This document shows positions 51,808 to 61,600 of a DNA stretch of 64,000 bases, piece after piece. Each line of letters opens with the position of its first letter. Position 1 is the stretch's first letter. The DNA is from MFD09286-c1 sp963701015 (GTDB lineage: Bacteria > Bacteroidota > Bacteroidia > Bacteroidales > DTGW01), in assembly GCA_963701015.1 (NCBI GenBank), contig OY969556.1, forward strand, positions 2,542,001 through 2,606,000, given 5' to 3'. The translations under genes were made by a program, and so were the position numbers. Below the pieces are notes generated by a model. It made no database searches and had not been told where the DNA came from. It saw only the letters and a program-made list of their open reading frames with translations.

Positions 51808-52677
51808 TTAAGAATTTGAAATTTTACTTTTTTTATAAATCAATACGATTTGGTCAGCAATTTTTAGGAAAAAAGAAATTTTGCAGATTCTTAATTCAAT
51901 CCATTTGTGAATATTATATAAAAATTTGGATGGCTTATATCCTGTCTGGTATGGTGGTGTGAATGCAAGTAATGGGAGGCTTTTTACTATTTTCAATTCA
52001 TCAGGAACAAGCTTTTCTAAATCAGAAGCGTTTCGTAAAAACATGCTATACTTCTCTCCTTTAATATCTATAATTAGGTTCTTTCTAAACCTTTGAAATG
52101 CTTTTTTTACCTTTAAGCGAAATAAATTATATAGCATATCGGGCAAACAAAAACTGTTTAAATGTGCTGTAATAATAATACCGTCATCCTTTAAATAGCT
52201 TGAAAGTATTCTATTCACACTCAAAAACATTTCATTGTTTATATAAGAGAAACCTCCGGTGATTGAAAAAATAAGATCGAATTTTTTGTTTTTAAACGAG
52301 GTTTCATCTAAATATTCAAGTTTCCCTAAGAAAAGTTCAATATTCCCTGATTTTATCGCACTTGAATATTTTTTAAATGCTTTATTTAGCATTCCTGCCG
52401 ACCCATCACTTCCACATATTTTCCACCGTTGTTTAAGAAAAAATGGGAAATCATTACCTGTCCCACAATTCAAATCCAATACAGATATCTCTTTATTTTT
52501 CGGGACTAATTCAGAAACAATTGTATGGGCTATTTCTTTGGTTAAATAATAGATTGTAAAAGGTTTTAACAGATGACTATATTCTTCTGCAAATTTGTCC
52601 CATCCTTTTTCATATATATAATTCTCCCTATATTGGAATTTTATATACTCATTGATATTTGCTAATTGATTATCCAA
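51808..52677 (-). CDS. SAM-dependent methyltransferase, polysaccharide cluster
   Basis: Methyltransferase of 289 residues with motif I VLDLNCGTGNDFPFFL near residue 64, ICGSDGSAGML, and LIFSITGGFSYIN. No in-frame ATG lies upstream and the frame is stopped 27 bases before, so a TTG at 52677 is the best start. The C-terminal 120 residues resemble those of the methyltransferase at 55216, which also sits in this cluster, so both may modify surface sugars. It is divergent from the Wzz-like gene. Confidence 0.78.
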   Translation of the reverse strand: MDNQLANINEYIKFQYRENYIYEKGWDKFAEEYSHLLKPFTIYYLTKEIAHTIVSELVPKNKEISVLDLNCGTGNDFPFFLKQRWKICGSDGSAGMLNKAFKKYSSAIKSGNIELFLGKLEYLDETSFKNKKFDLIFSITGGFSYINNEMFLSVNRILSSYLKDDGIIITAHLNSFCLPDMLYNLFRLKVKKAFQRFRKNLIIDIKGEKYSMFLRNASDLEKLVPDELKIVKSLPLLAFTPPYQTGYKPSKFLYNIHKWIELRICKISFFLKIADQIVLIYKKSKISNS

Positions 52678-52828
52678 ATCGTATTTTTTACTTATTTCAT
52701 ATCATAGGAATTAAAAATCGAATTTAGATATAACATTTCAAAACTATTTAATACTGCAAATAATTTTGTAACTAAACTTGCAATTATTTGTTCTTTTGTT
52801 GTAAATTGACGTCAAAACAAACTATTCT

Positions 52829-53710
52829 ATGGAAAAATCATTAGAAAGTATTTCATGGATTTGGCAAATTAAATTTTTGAAGAAGGCTTCAATTGGTGCT
52901 ATAATAATGGCGGTATTAATTTTCATTTTTACACTTCCCATTTTTATTCAACCTTTATATGAAGCTGAAGTAATTATCTATGTTCCGCTTACTATATTGT
53001 CACAGCAATTAAACCAGCAGGGAATTGGTTTTGCAAATGACCATGAAATTGATTTGTATATTCAAATACTTAAGTCGAATCAATTGAAGGATTGTTTGAT
53101 TAGTCATTTCAAATTGGCAAGTTCATATAATGTTGATACTGCAAAGGCAGCTTTCAAAAGTTCTATTTATTCAACTCTTGAATCTCGTATTACCATTGAA
53201 AAAACCCGTTATGGTTCAGTATCGTTGAAGGTTCGGGATGCCGACCCAAAAATAGCTGTTGAAATGGCTAATGGAATTGTCAATTATGGTGAAATAATTA
53301 AAAAAAATCTATTACAAAGTAACAGGCGGGCATCATTAGATTATGCTCAAAATTTATTCAATCAAAAATCAAATGAAATAAAAGGATTAGAAAGAACTTT
53401 GGATTCATTACGACCCTTACAGAATAAAAAAGCAGATAAAAATGGTTTTTTAATGGACAAGACTTTACGGATTTATAATTTTGAACTTCAGGAATTCATG
53501 TCAAGAAAAGAAGTTTTTGAACGGGAAAAAAATGGTTTCGATTCTCCGCTGCCTAAAACTTATATAGTTTCAACAGCAGCTCCTTCACCAAATCCAATAT
53601 GGCCAAAACAATGGCTATTTATGTTAATTGGAGTAGGAACATATTTGTTTTTATTAATATTCATTGAAATTCTTAAACGTGATATCAAAGCGGTTAAATA
53701 TTCCAGTTGA
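52829..53710 (+). CDS. Wzz-like chain-length determinant/polysaccharide co-polymerase
   Basis: Inner-membrane protein of 293 residues with a helix at about 28-48 and another at about 262-282 around a periplasmic, partly coiled-coil domain (about 150-200: LDYAQNLFNQKSNEIKGLE). The Pro-rich segment before the second helix (TAAPSPNPIWPKQW) is typical of Wzz and GumC-type proteins. No kinase domain is attached. It overlaps the following Wzy/ligase-like gene. Confidence 0.85.
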   Translation: MEKSLESISWIWQIKFLKKASIGAIIMAVLIFIFTLPIFIQPLYEAEVIIYVPLTILSQQLNQQGIGFANDHEIDLYIQILKSNQLKDCLISHFKLASSYNVDTAKAAFKSSIYSTLESRITIEKTRYGSVSLKVRDADPKIAVEMANGIVNYGEIIKKNLLQSNRRASLDYAQNLFNQKSNEIKGLERTLDSLRPLQNKKADKNGFLMDKTLRIYNFELQEFMSRKEVFEREKNGFDSPLPKTYIVSTAAPSPNPIWPKQWLFMLIGVGTYLFLLIFIEILKRDIKAVKYSS

Positions 53711-55136
53711 ATTTTCGGCCAATTATTTAATTTTGCCTTTAATAATTGTAGCAAGTTTATTATATACGCAAGCCAAATGGTCTGTTATAATAGCGTCATT
53801 GTTTATCATTTTACTGGCATGGTCAATCTCCAGATTTAAACTTCAATATTACCTTTTATTTGCAATTGCGGCATTATTGCCATTTTCATTCGAATATAAT
53901 GTAATCGGAACCACAAATGTGAATATACCAACAGAACCTTTGCTGGCTGTTGCTATACTTTCAGTTGTTTTTGATATAATGAAACAACCTAAGCTTTTGT
54001 TTGAATTATTTAATAAGGAAAGTTTGTGGATAATCCCGTTATTGTTATGTTACATCCTATGTGCATTTACATCAACAATGACAATTGTTTCAATAAAATT
54101 TTCAATAGTAAATATTACCTATATTTTAGTTTTTTTTATTTGGCAAAAATATCTTTTGAGAAAAAATAATAATTTATTTCCAAAATTAATTACGTTATAT
54201 TCCTTATCTATTTTAGCTGTTATTATTTATGGGTTATATAAATTTTCGCAATACAATTGGGAACCGGCCACAATTAAAGGAACATTTCGTCCATTTTATA
54301 ATGACCATACAATTTTTGGAGCCAGTACTGCTATTTTGGCTACTTTTTGGCTATTATATTCATTAAATGAAATGATGAAATCATTAAAAATAATTTATTT
54401 TATTGTAGGATTATTTTTTGTAACTGCCGTTATTTTCAGTACAAGCAGAGCCGCTATTTTAAGCCTTTCTGTTTTCGTTTTGGTTTCTATAATTCTTTTT
54501 TTATCAATCCGGTTAAAATATATAATTGGCGTTTTGATTATTGGAATTATTTTTTCATTCATATTTCGTAATGAACTTTTAAATACGCTATATTCCAACA
54601 AATATATGTCGCACGATTACCGGAACAATTATCTGGAACAAATTGAATCGTCGGGAAATATTAGCTCTGATGTTTCTAATATTGAGCGTTTGAATCGGTG
54701 GGTTTCAGGAATAAAGATGTTCGTTGAAAGACCAATATTTGGATTCGGCCCGGGAACTTACCAGTTTAAATATATTCCATTCCAAAAAAAGGAATTTATG
54801 AATCGATTGACAGTAATGGATCCATGGCACGTGCCTTCAAATTCTGGTGGAACTGCTCATTCTGAATATATATTGTTGATAAGTGAAATGGGTATTTTAG
54901 GCTATATTTCATTTCTTTTAATAATTTGTAGGTTAACCTGGATTGCATTTCAAAGATCAAATAACTTGTTTTATAGAAAATTTATTGTTTTAGCATTTGC
55001 AGTATTATCAACATATCTATTCCATGCATGCTTCAATAATTTTTTAAATACTGACAAGTTTGCATTTTTGTTTTGGGGTTTTGCAGCCTGGATTATATCG
55101 TTATATGAATCAAAAAATAATTATGAAAATATTTGA
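53664..55136 (+). CDS. O-antigen ligase/polymerase-like membrane protein
   Basis: Polytopic protein of 490 residues with about 11 helices, of the Wzy_C/O-antigen ligase superfamily. A large periplasmic loop (about 310-400) contains FGFGPGTYQFKYIPF and HVPSNSGGTAHSEYILLIS, with the conserved Arg in TSRAAIL upstream. The start is uncertain: a TTG at 53664 inside the Wzz-like gene is the best option, because no in-frame ATG occurs before residue 95. Coupling to the Wzz-like gene supports a polymerase role. Confidence 0.82.
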   Translation: MKFLNVISKRLNIPVEFSANYLILPLIIVASLLYTQAKWSVIIASLFIILLAWSISRFKLQYYLLFAIAALLPFSFEYNVIGTTNVNIPTEPLLAVAILSVVFDIMKQPKLLFELFNKESLWIIPLLLCYILCAFTSTMTIVSIKFSIVNITYILVFFIWQKYLLRKNNNLFPKLITLYSLSILAVIIYGLYKFSQYNWEPATIKGTFRPFYNDHTIFGASTAILATFWLLYSLNEMMKSLKIIYFIVGLFFVTAVIFSTSRAAILSLSVFVLVSIILFLSIRLKYIIGVLIIGIIFSFIFRNELLNTLYSNKYMSHDYRNNYLEQIESSGNISSDVSNIERLNRWVSGIKMFVERPIFGFGPGTYQFKYIPFQKKEFMNRLTVMDPWHVPSNSGGTAHSEYILLISEMGILGYISFLLIICRLTWIAFQRSNNLFYRKFIVLAFAVLSTYLFHACFNNFLNTDKFAFLFWGFAAWIISLYESKNNYENI

Positions 55137-55215
55137 AATTTAGTATAACTAAGTATTAATAATGGTTAAATAAAGAATGAACAATTATAGAAAACATAAA
55201 TAAAACTATTTGAGA

Positions 55216-56013
55216 ATGGGTTCGAATTATTACACTGAAATTGGATCGTACTATAATCATGATGCTTGCACTTATGATGAACGGTATTGGAGTAATCCGG
55301 TTATTCAGCAAATGCGCCAATCTTTCAGGGAAGAAGTGAAAAGATATTCTGGTATAACCATGTTAGAGATTGGATGTGGTACCGGGCTTGACTTGCTTCA
55401 TTTTAGAAAAACCCACCCGGATAGAAAAATATATGGAATTGATGTATCGTCAGAGATGATAAGGTTAAGCAAAGAACGAATTAATATGAATAATTACGGA
55501 AATATTGAAATTGTGCAATGTAGTAATGAAGATGTTCAAAATATATTTCCAGATACCAAATTTGACATTATATATGTTTTTTTTGGAGCACTAAATACTG
55601 TAGAAAATTTGCAACTTGCTGCTGATAAAGTTCAAAATCTTCTTTCTCCTGGTGGTACTATTGTTTTAAGTGTTGTAAATAAATGGTACATTTTAGGGAT
55701 GATAATAGATCTATTTCGATTTCGTTTTAAAAAAGCATTTGCACGGCTAAAGTCGGTTTGGGGCGGCTATTCGCCCGATCATTTCTTACCTAGCCATTGT
55801 TATAGTTCTGGCCAGGTTAAAAAAGCATTTAATAAATTACATATTACAAAACAAAAAGGTTATTGTATAATACATCCAGCATGGTATTTCACCAAAATTA
55901 ACCGAAAGCTTGGTAAACGAATCAGCAGAATATTATGGAAAATTGATATTTTACTAAATAAAACATTTTTGTGGCGATTTGGCGAATATACATTATTCGT
56001 TTTTCAGCATTGA
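55216..56013 (+). CDS. SAM-dependent methyltransferase, polysaccharide cluster
   Basis: Methyltransferase of 265 residues from the ATG at 55216, with motif I MLEIGCGTGLDLLHF, IYGIDVSSEMI and FDIIYVFFGALNTVEN. The C-terminal half has a basic region. Its last 21 bases overlap the end of the convergent epimerase gene. Probably a sugar or lipid-linked glycan methyltransferase by context. Confidence 0.8.
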   Translation: MGSNYYTEIGSYYNHDACTYDERYWSNPVIQQMRQSFREEVKRYSGITMLEIGCGTGLDLLHFRKTHPDRKIYGIDVSSEMIRLSKERINMNNYGNIEIVQCSNEDVQNIFPDTKFDIIYVFFGALNTVENLQLAADKVQNLLSPGGTIVLSVVNKWYILGMIIDLFRFRFKKAFARLKSVWGGYSPDHFLPSHCYSSGQVKKAFNKLHITKQKGYCIIHPAWYFTKINRKLGKRISRILWKIDILLNKTFLWRFGEYTLFVFQH

Positions 56014-56928
56014 GATGGTTTTCTTAAGCATAGATTCAACCGTTGAATATTGAGGCTTGTATAAATTCTGTAATGTTTTATAATTTGTTTTTAAAGGAAT
56101 GGAAGAAATAATTGGTTCCGAAACTGCTTTGCCAAATTTAGATTTTAAAGCTTTCCATGTAACAGGTTCAACACCTGTATTTAATTCCTTTGCAAGCAAT
56201 TCTGCAAAACTTTGTTGACTTAGAGTTTCGCTTGTATAAATATTTAGGGTTTTATTCTTTCCCCCATTTTCGGCTAAATTTACTAATTGACCAGCAAGAT
56301 CATCAACATAAACAAGTGACATCAACTGTTCTCCATTGCCATACATCGGCACCTTCCCTGTTTCACGGAAATAATTCCAGTAAAAATTTTTAAACCATGA
56401 ATCAGGGCCAATAATCCAACCGGGTCGGGCGAATCGAACATCTAATTTTTCAGTTAATTGTACATCCAACCATGGTTGCTCAGCAAGTATTTGTTGTTGT
56501 GCATAAGATAGTGGATGCAGAACAGAACTTTCAGATGCAAAAGCTCCTTGCACTTGGTTTCCATACATTAATAAACTTGAAACGTAGATAATTACAGGCG
56601 AAATTTCCTTTTGAATTAAAAAATTAATCAAACGGTTATTTGCTTTTGCTCCTTTATATGATGCAAAATGTCTCAAAAGCTTGTTTCTTCCACCCAGTCG
56701 TGCTAAATGAAAAATAATATCAGGTGGGTATTTTTCCAACCAATTTAAATCAAAACCATTAAGGGTCCCGGTAAAAGTATTGAATGCTTCCAGGGACTTA
56801 TAAGGAACATTTTTATGTATTAGTAAATTTAAATGATACCTGAGGTCATTTGAAAGATAATTTACCAATGTCTTTCCCACAAAGCCAGTACCTCCAAATA
56901 TCCAAACGTTTTTTCTTGCTTCATTCAT
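55993..56928 (-). CDS. NAD-dependent epimerase/dehydratase (SDR)
   Basis: Extended SDR protein of 311 residues. The NAD-binding motif is VWIFGGTGFVGKTLVNYL at the N-terminus; YAQQQILAE carries the likely catalytic Tyr-x3 segment but with Gln where Lys is usual. RFARPGWIIGPDSWF and VYVDDLAGQLVNLAEN follow. The Tyr-x3-Lys change may mean altered or lost oxidoreductase activity. It starts 2 bases after the nucleotidyltransferase gene. A nucleotide-sugar role is inferred. Confidence 0.8.
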   Translation of the reverse strand: MNEARKNVWIFGGTGFVGKTLVNYLSNDLRYHLNLLIHKNVPYKSLEAFNTFTGTLNGFDLNWLEKYPPDIIFHLARLGGRNKLLRHFASYKGAKANNRLINFLIQKEISPVIIYVSSLLMYGNQVQGAFASESSVLHPLSYAQQQILAEQPWLDVQLTEKLDVRFARPGWIIGPDSWFKNFYWNYFRETGKVPMYGNGEQLMSLVYVDDLAGQLVNLAENGGKNKTLNIYTSETLSQQSFAELLAKELNTGVEPVTWKALKSKFGKAVSEPIISSIPLKTNYKTLQNLYKPQYSTVESMLKKTISMLKNE

Positions 56929-56930
56929 TT

Positions 56931-57839
56931 TTACTTAAATTTATGCAGTTTTTCCAGTTCAATAATACTTTCGCCATATATTTTTAAAACCTTTTCCTGG
57001 AAGTCATTTGGGTGATGTTTCGATACATTCTTTTTCGATGTTAATCTTATTGAAAATGTTTCATCATCAAAGTAGTTGAATTTTCGTCGCCAAAATTTCG
57101 TAAAAATATTAAAGCTCAAATCATCAAACAGGTTAGCAATCCTATTATTAAAAAGCATTTCAAAAAATTGTTTTGCTCCGAAAGGTTTTACTAAATAATT
57201 TTCAGATCTGATTTCTATATTAGGGTAATATGTCTTAACCCAGATATTTGTAGCCATAAATTGCTTGTACAATAGATAATTGTACATTGGTATTAAGAAC
57301 ACAATTTCGTTTGCAGTGTAAATATTTTTATCGGGAATTTCCAAATTAGTTGAATCCACAAAGTAGTTTAAACAAAAATTATGATAAGAATTAAACAGAA
57401 ATAGTTTTTTAAACAGGATTAAGATAGCTTTACATATCCATAATTTTCCGGGTTCCGCAACAATAAAAAAATCGATATCACTATCAGGCAACATAAAATT
57501 TTTCGAAAGTGAACCTGAAATAAAAATTGCCCTAACAAACGGAAAATTTGAAATCAAGGTAGAATATTTTCTTGCTGTTGCAATTCTTTTATTGGCCAAT
57601 ATATTTCCATCGAGTCTTCGTTTTATTTTAGAAATATCATTCCCTAAAAAATAAAATCCATTGAAGTATCCAATTGTGCTCTTGTTTTTTAATTCTTCCA
57701 ATACATTGAAAGCTTCATTGGTATTTAGCTTCTGAAGGTTACAATATTTTATTATCTCTTCAATCGTGAGCGGATACGAAAAAATATCATAATAAATTAG
57801 TGTACTCAGTAATGATTGCTTTATTGAAGGGTTATCCAA
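56931..57839 (-). CDS. Nucleotidyltransferase-domain protein
   Basis: Protein of 302 residues with a nucleotidyltransferase core FISGSLSKNFMLPDSDIDFFIV near residue 105, which has the GS...DxD metal-binding set, shown here in part as GSLSKNF and DSDIDFF. The N-terminal 80 residues look like a winged helix (FSYPLTIEEIIKYC). A TTG at 57839 is the likely start, since the frame is stopped just before. It is cotranscribed with the epimerase gene. The substrate is unknown. Confidence 0.8.
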   Translation of the reverse strand: MDNPSIKQSLLSTLIYYDIFSYPLTIEEIIKYCNLQKLNTNEAFNVLEELKNKSTIGYFNGFYFLGNDISKIKRRLDGNILANKRIATARKYSTLISNFPFVRAIFISGSLSKNFMLPDSDIDFFIVAEPGKLWICKAILILFKKLFLFNSYHNFCLNYFVDSTNLEIPDKNIYTANEIVFLIPMYNYLLYKQFMATNIWVKTYYPNIEIRSENYLVKPFGAKQFFEMLFNNRIANLFDDLSFNIFTKFWRRKFNYFDDETFSIRLTSKKNVSKHHPNDFQEKVLKIYGESIIELEKLHKFK

Positions 57840-58281
57840 TTTCTAAAAAATAATTATTTAAAAAAATCTAATAAAAATTAAATTCAACTTGAATACCAAA
57901 GTAAAGTTTTAATTTCTCTATATCTGTTAAGCAATTTATAAATTTTTAATTATTTTTTTACACTTTATAATAAAAACTTATATAGCAAAAGAACTTACAA
58001 GCACAAATATTGATTATTTACAATGGTTATGTGATTTAGTAATGAAGAGTCATTTTTTACAATTGAAATGACTTTTTTTTGTAGTAGAAATGATATTTCA
58101 AATCAACATTAAGTTCATAAGAAACAGCTTTAAGATGTTTTGTAATTGATTAACAAATGTTATTTTTCTAACATATTTAACAAGGACGCAATTTTCAAAA
58201 ATCCACTGGCTGACAGTAAATATAAATATACAATAATTTATTCGTTAATTTTGGTAAAACTGTAAATGCAAGTAACATTAA
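57840..58281. other. AT-rich region with an orphan terminator
   Basis: 442 bases without a supported gene between the nucleotidyltransferase gene and the T9SS fragment. Except for the terminator-like hairpin at 58048-58080 I see nothing firm. A weak TACACTTT box at 57959 could be a -7 element for a short transcript. Confidence 0.4.
58048..58080 (+). terminator. Orphan intrinsic terminator
   Basis: AGTCATTT (58048-58055) pairs with AAATGACT (58066-58073) across a ten-base loop, and eight T follow or overlap the stem end. No plus-strand gene lies upstream for 2 kb, so it may end a small RNA or a lost gene. Confidence 0.6.
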
Positions 58282-58605
58282 AATTTATTTATATGTCCAT
58301 TACTTAAATTATATTGTACTGCATTGGATTTATCTGTAACTGGGATCTCAGTAATTTCATCAATATTTACTGTTTTTAATGCATATCCAAACCCATTAAC
58401 AAATGAAATTACAATTACGGCTAATAATGTAATTAACAATAGTAAAATGCTAGTATTTAATAATACATGCAAATTTGTAGCATCTTTCGCAACATATTCA
58501 AATGACTATTTAAATATGATTTTATATCTTGGCTATCTTCCTTCAGAAATTTATTTTATTAAACTATCAAATAAAACAGGACAAATCAAATTAATAAAGA
58601 AATAA
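58282..58605 (+). pseudogene. Orphan T9SS type A sorting domain (gene remnant)
   Basis: The open frame from 58282 to the stop at 58605 encodes a type IX secretion C-terminal sorting domain: FNAYPNPLTNEITI, then SEIYFIKLSNKTGQIKLIKK at the end. There is no ATG and no signal peptide, and the frame is stopped just upstream, so the cargo part of the protein has been lost. A terminator follows. It shows that the lineage uses type IX secretion. Confidence 0.78.
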
Positions 58606-58611
58606 TTTAAT

Positions 58612-58650
58612 GAAGGTGCCTCGACTTTTGAGACACCTTCTTTTTTTCTT
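58612..58650 (+). terminator. Terminator after T9SS fragment
   Basis: GAAGGTGCCTC (58612-58622) pairs with GAGACACCTTC (58630-58640) with one mismatch, followed by seven T. It may also serve the convergent chemoreceptor gene. Confidence 0.82.
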
Positions 58651-58661
58651 GTAAAACATTA

Positions 58662-61600
58662 TTAAAACTTTTCGTAATCGGTATCTGGCATTCCTTTTAA
58701 TTTGTAACCATCTTCTTTTGCGTTATGCTCTTCTGCTTTAGAAACTCCGTTTTTTACAAAACTTTGTTTTGACGGCTGATGCATGGAACTCAAATGACTC
58801 GATTTTAAATTGTTCATTGGAGGATTAACCTTCTTCTGCCTGCGTACTTGTGTGCTATCCATTTCCGTTTTGAAAAATGAAACTGTAACACTCAATTGTT
58901 CAACCTGGCTTGCTAGTTCTTCAGAATTTGAGGAAATTTCTTCGGCTGTAGCACTGTTCTTTTGTGTAACAGCATTCAGTTGCATTATTGCATTGTTTAT
59001 TTGTCCTGCACCTGAATTTTGTTCAATACTCGAAGCAGTAATTTCCTGGACTAAAGTTGCTGTCTTCTGAATATCAGGGACAATCTTTTGCAATAATTTT
59101 CCTGATTCATCGGCAATTCGAACGCTTGATTTCGACAAATCGTCAATTTCCTTTGCAGCAGCCTGGCTATTTTCAGCTAATTTACGAACTTCAGCAGCCA
59201 CAACCGCAAAACCTTTGCCTTGCTCTCCAGCACGTGCTGCCTCAATTGCAGCATTAATTGCTAAAAGATCAGTCTTTTCGGCAATTTCACCAATTACCGA
59301 TATTTTATCTGCAATCTTTTTCATGGCATCTACAGTTATCATAACTGATTTGTTGCCTTCTTCAATATCTTTTGAAGCCTGAAGGGCAATTTTTTCAGTT
59401 TGTGTAGCATTGTCGGAATTTTGATTGATGTTCGAAACCATTTGTTCCATGCTCGATGATACTTCTTCGGTTGAAGCAGCCTGTTCGGTAGAACCTTCGG
59501 ATAGCTGAACTGCAGCTTCCTGCATTGCCTGACCAGCAGCCACAATGTTTTCAATGGCAATTTTGAATTCCGAAATCATTGATGCATTGGCTTTAACCAT
59601 TTCATCCAAGGTTCCCATTAAATCATCATTTTCCGAACGTTTTTGTAAAGTAACCGTTAAATCGCCCTGGGCAACCATTTTTGCTTTTTCAATAATTTCC
59701 TGGTTTGACAATATTAACTTGTTCAGATTATTCTTGATATTATTGAAATCACCATTGTATTCATTCGAAATCAAATCAGGATTATCACCTTTTGAAATTC
59801 TATCAATATAATTAGCTGCCACATTTAGCGGACCAATAACAGCATCGAGTGTTTTGTTTACACCATCAACTATTTTTCTGTAATCACCTTCATGCTTTGC
59901 AGCATCGGCGCGAGTAGCAAGTTTACCTTCAACAGCTGCTTTTGCTAACATTCCGGCATCACCTACAAGTAAATTAACAGCATCAATACAAGCATTCAGG
60001 TTATTCTTTATTTCATTAAAATCACCATTATAACTGTCTGTAATTTTGGCTGGGATAATTCCTTTTGCAATCCTGTCAACATATTCGGCAGCAACATTTA
60101 ACGGGCCAATTACAGCATCAAGCGTTTTGTTTACACCATCAACAATTTTCCTATAATCACCTTCATGTTTTGAGGCATCGGCGCGGGTAGCAAGTTTACC
60201 TTCAACGGCTGCTTTTACTAATATCCCGGCATCCGTAATAAGCAGATTAACTGCATCAATACATGCATTCAGGTTATTCTTAATTTCATTGAAATCGCCA
60301 TTATAGCTATCGGTAATTTTTGCAGGAATATTGCCTTTTGCTATCCTGTCAACATATTCGGCAGCAACATTTAATGGGCCAATTACAGCATCAAGAGTTT
60401 TATTAACCCCGTCAACAATTTTTCTAAAATCACCATCATGTTTTGAAGCATCTGCGCGGGTAGCAAGTTTGCCTTCCACAGCAGCTTTAGCCAACATTCC
60501 GGCATCAGAAACAAGCAAATTAACGGCATCAATACATGCATTCAGGTTATTCTTAATTTCATTGAAATCACCATTATAACTATCGTTAATTTTTGCAGGA
60601 ATATTGCCTTTTGCAATCCGGTCAACATATTCGGCAGCAACATTTAATGGACCAATAACAGCATCAAGAGTTTTATTTACACCAGATACCATAACTTGCC
60701 AATCACCTTTATATTTTGAAGCATCGGCTCTTGTGGCAAGCTTCCCTTCAACAGCAGCCTTAACCAATGTATTAACATCACCGGTAACAGCTTTTAAATT
60801 AGTTCGCATTCCTTCAATCGCTTCATTAATAAAAGCCTTTTTACCTGGAAGTTTTTCCATATTAGCTTCAAAGTTTCCATTACCAAATTCAGTAAAACAT
60901 GCCATTGCTTTGCGTTTTATTGCAATGTGGCCGCCAACCATTTTATTAACACCTTCGGCCATAGTTTTATAAGCACCAGTAAATTTACCGGAATCAATCA
61001 ATACATCAATATCTCCCAAATCGTGCTGGTTTGACATATTATTCATGTCTTTTATAAAATCCTTAATATTTCCACGAAGCATTTCAATATTTTCATTTAT
61101 GAAGGCCTTTTTACCTGGGAATTTTTCAAGTTCAGCTTCAAAGTTACCACGGCCAAATTCAGCAATACAAACCATAGCTTTTTTCTTAACGGCAATGTGA
61201 CCAAATACCATTTTGTTTACACCTTCGGCCATTTCACTATAGGAACCTTTGAACTTATTTGAATCTATTGCTACATCAATATCTCCCAAGTCATGTTGTT
61301 TAGACATGTTGTTCATATCTTTGATAAATTCTTTAATTGTAGCCCTTAGCATTTCAAGGTTATCATTAATAAATGCTTTTTTACCAGGAAATTTTTCAAG
61401 TTCAGCATCAAAGTTGCCACGGCCAAATTCAGCAACACACGCCATAGCTTTTTTCTTTACTGAAATGTGGCCAAATACCATTTTATTAACTCCTTCTGCC
61501 ATTTCGCGATATTGACCTAAAAACTTATTACCATCCATTGCTACATCTATATCTCCAAGGTCATGTTGATTCGACATATGGTTCATTTCACTAATTAACA

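Noticed and set aside
51723..51962. 79-codon plus-strand ORF after tRNA-Asn
   Set aside because: It lies mostly antisense to the methyltransferase gene and has no recognisable domain.
51550..57839. Genomic island integrated at tRNA-Asn
   Set aside because: The polysaccharide genes start next to the tRNA, but no integrase and no duplicated tRNA 3' end was seen.
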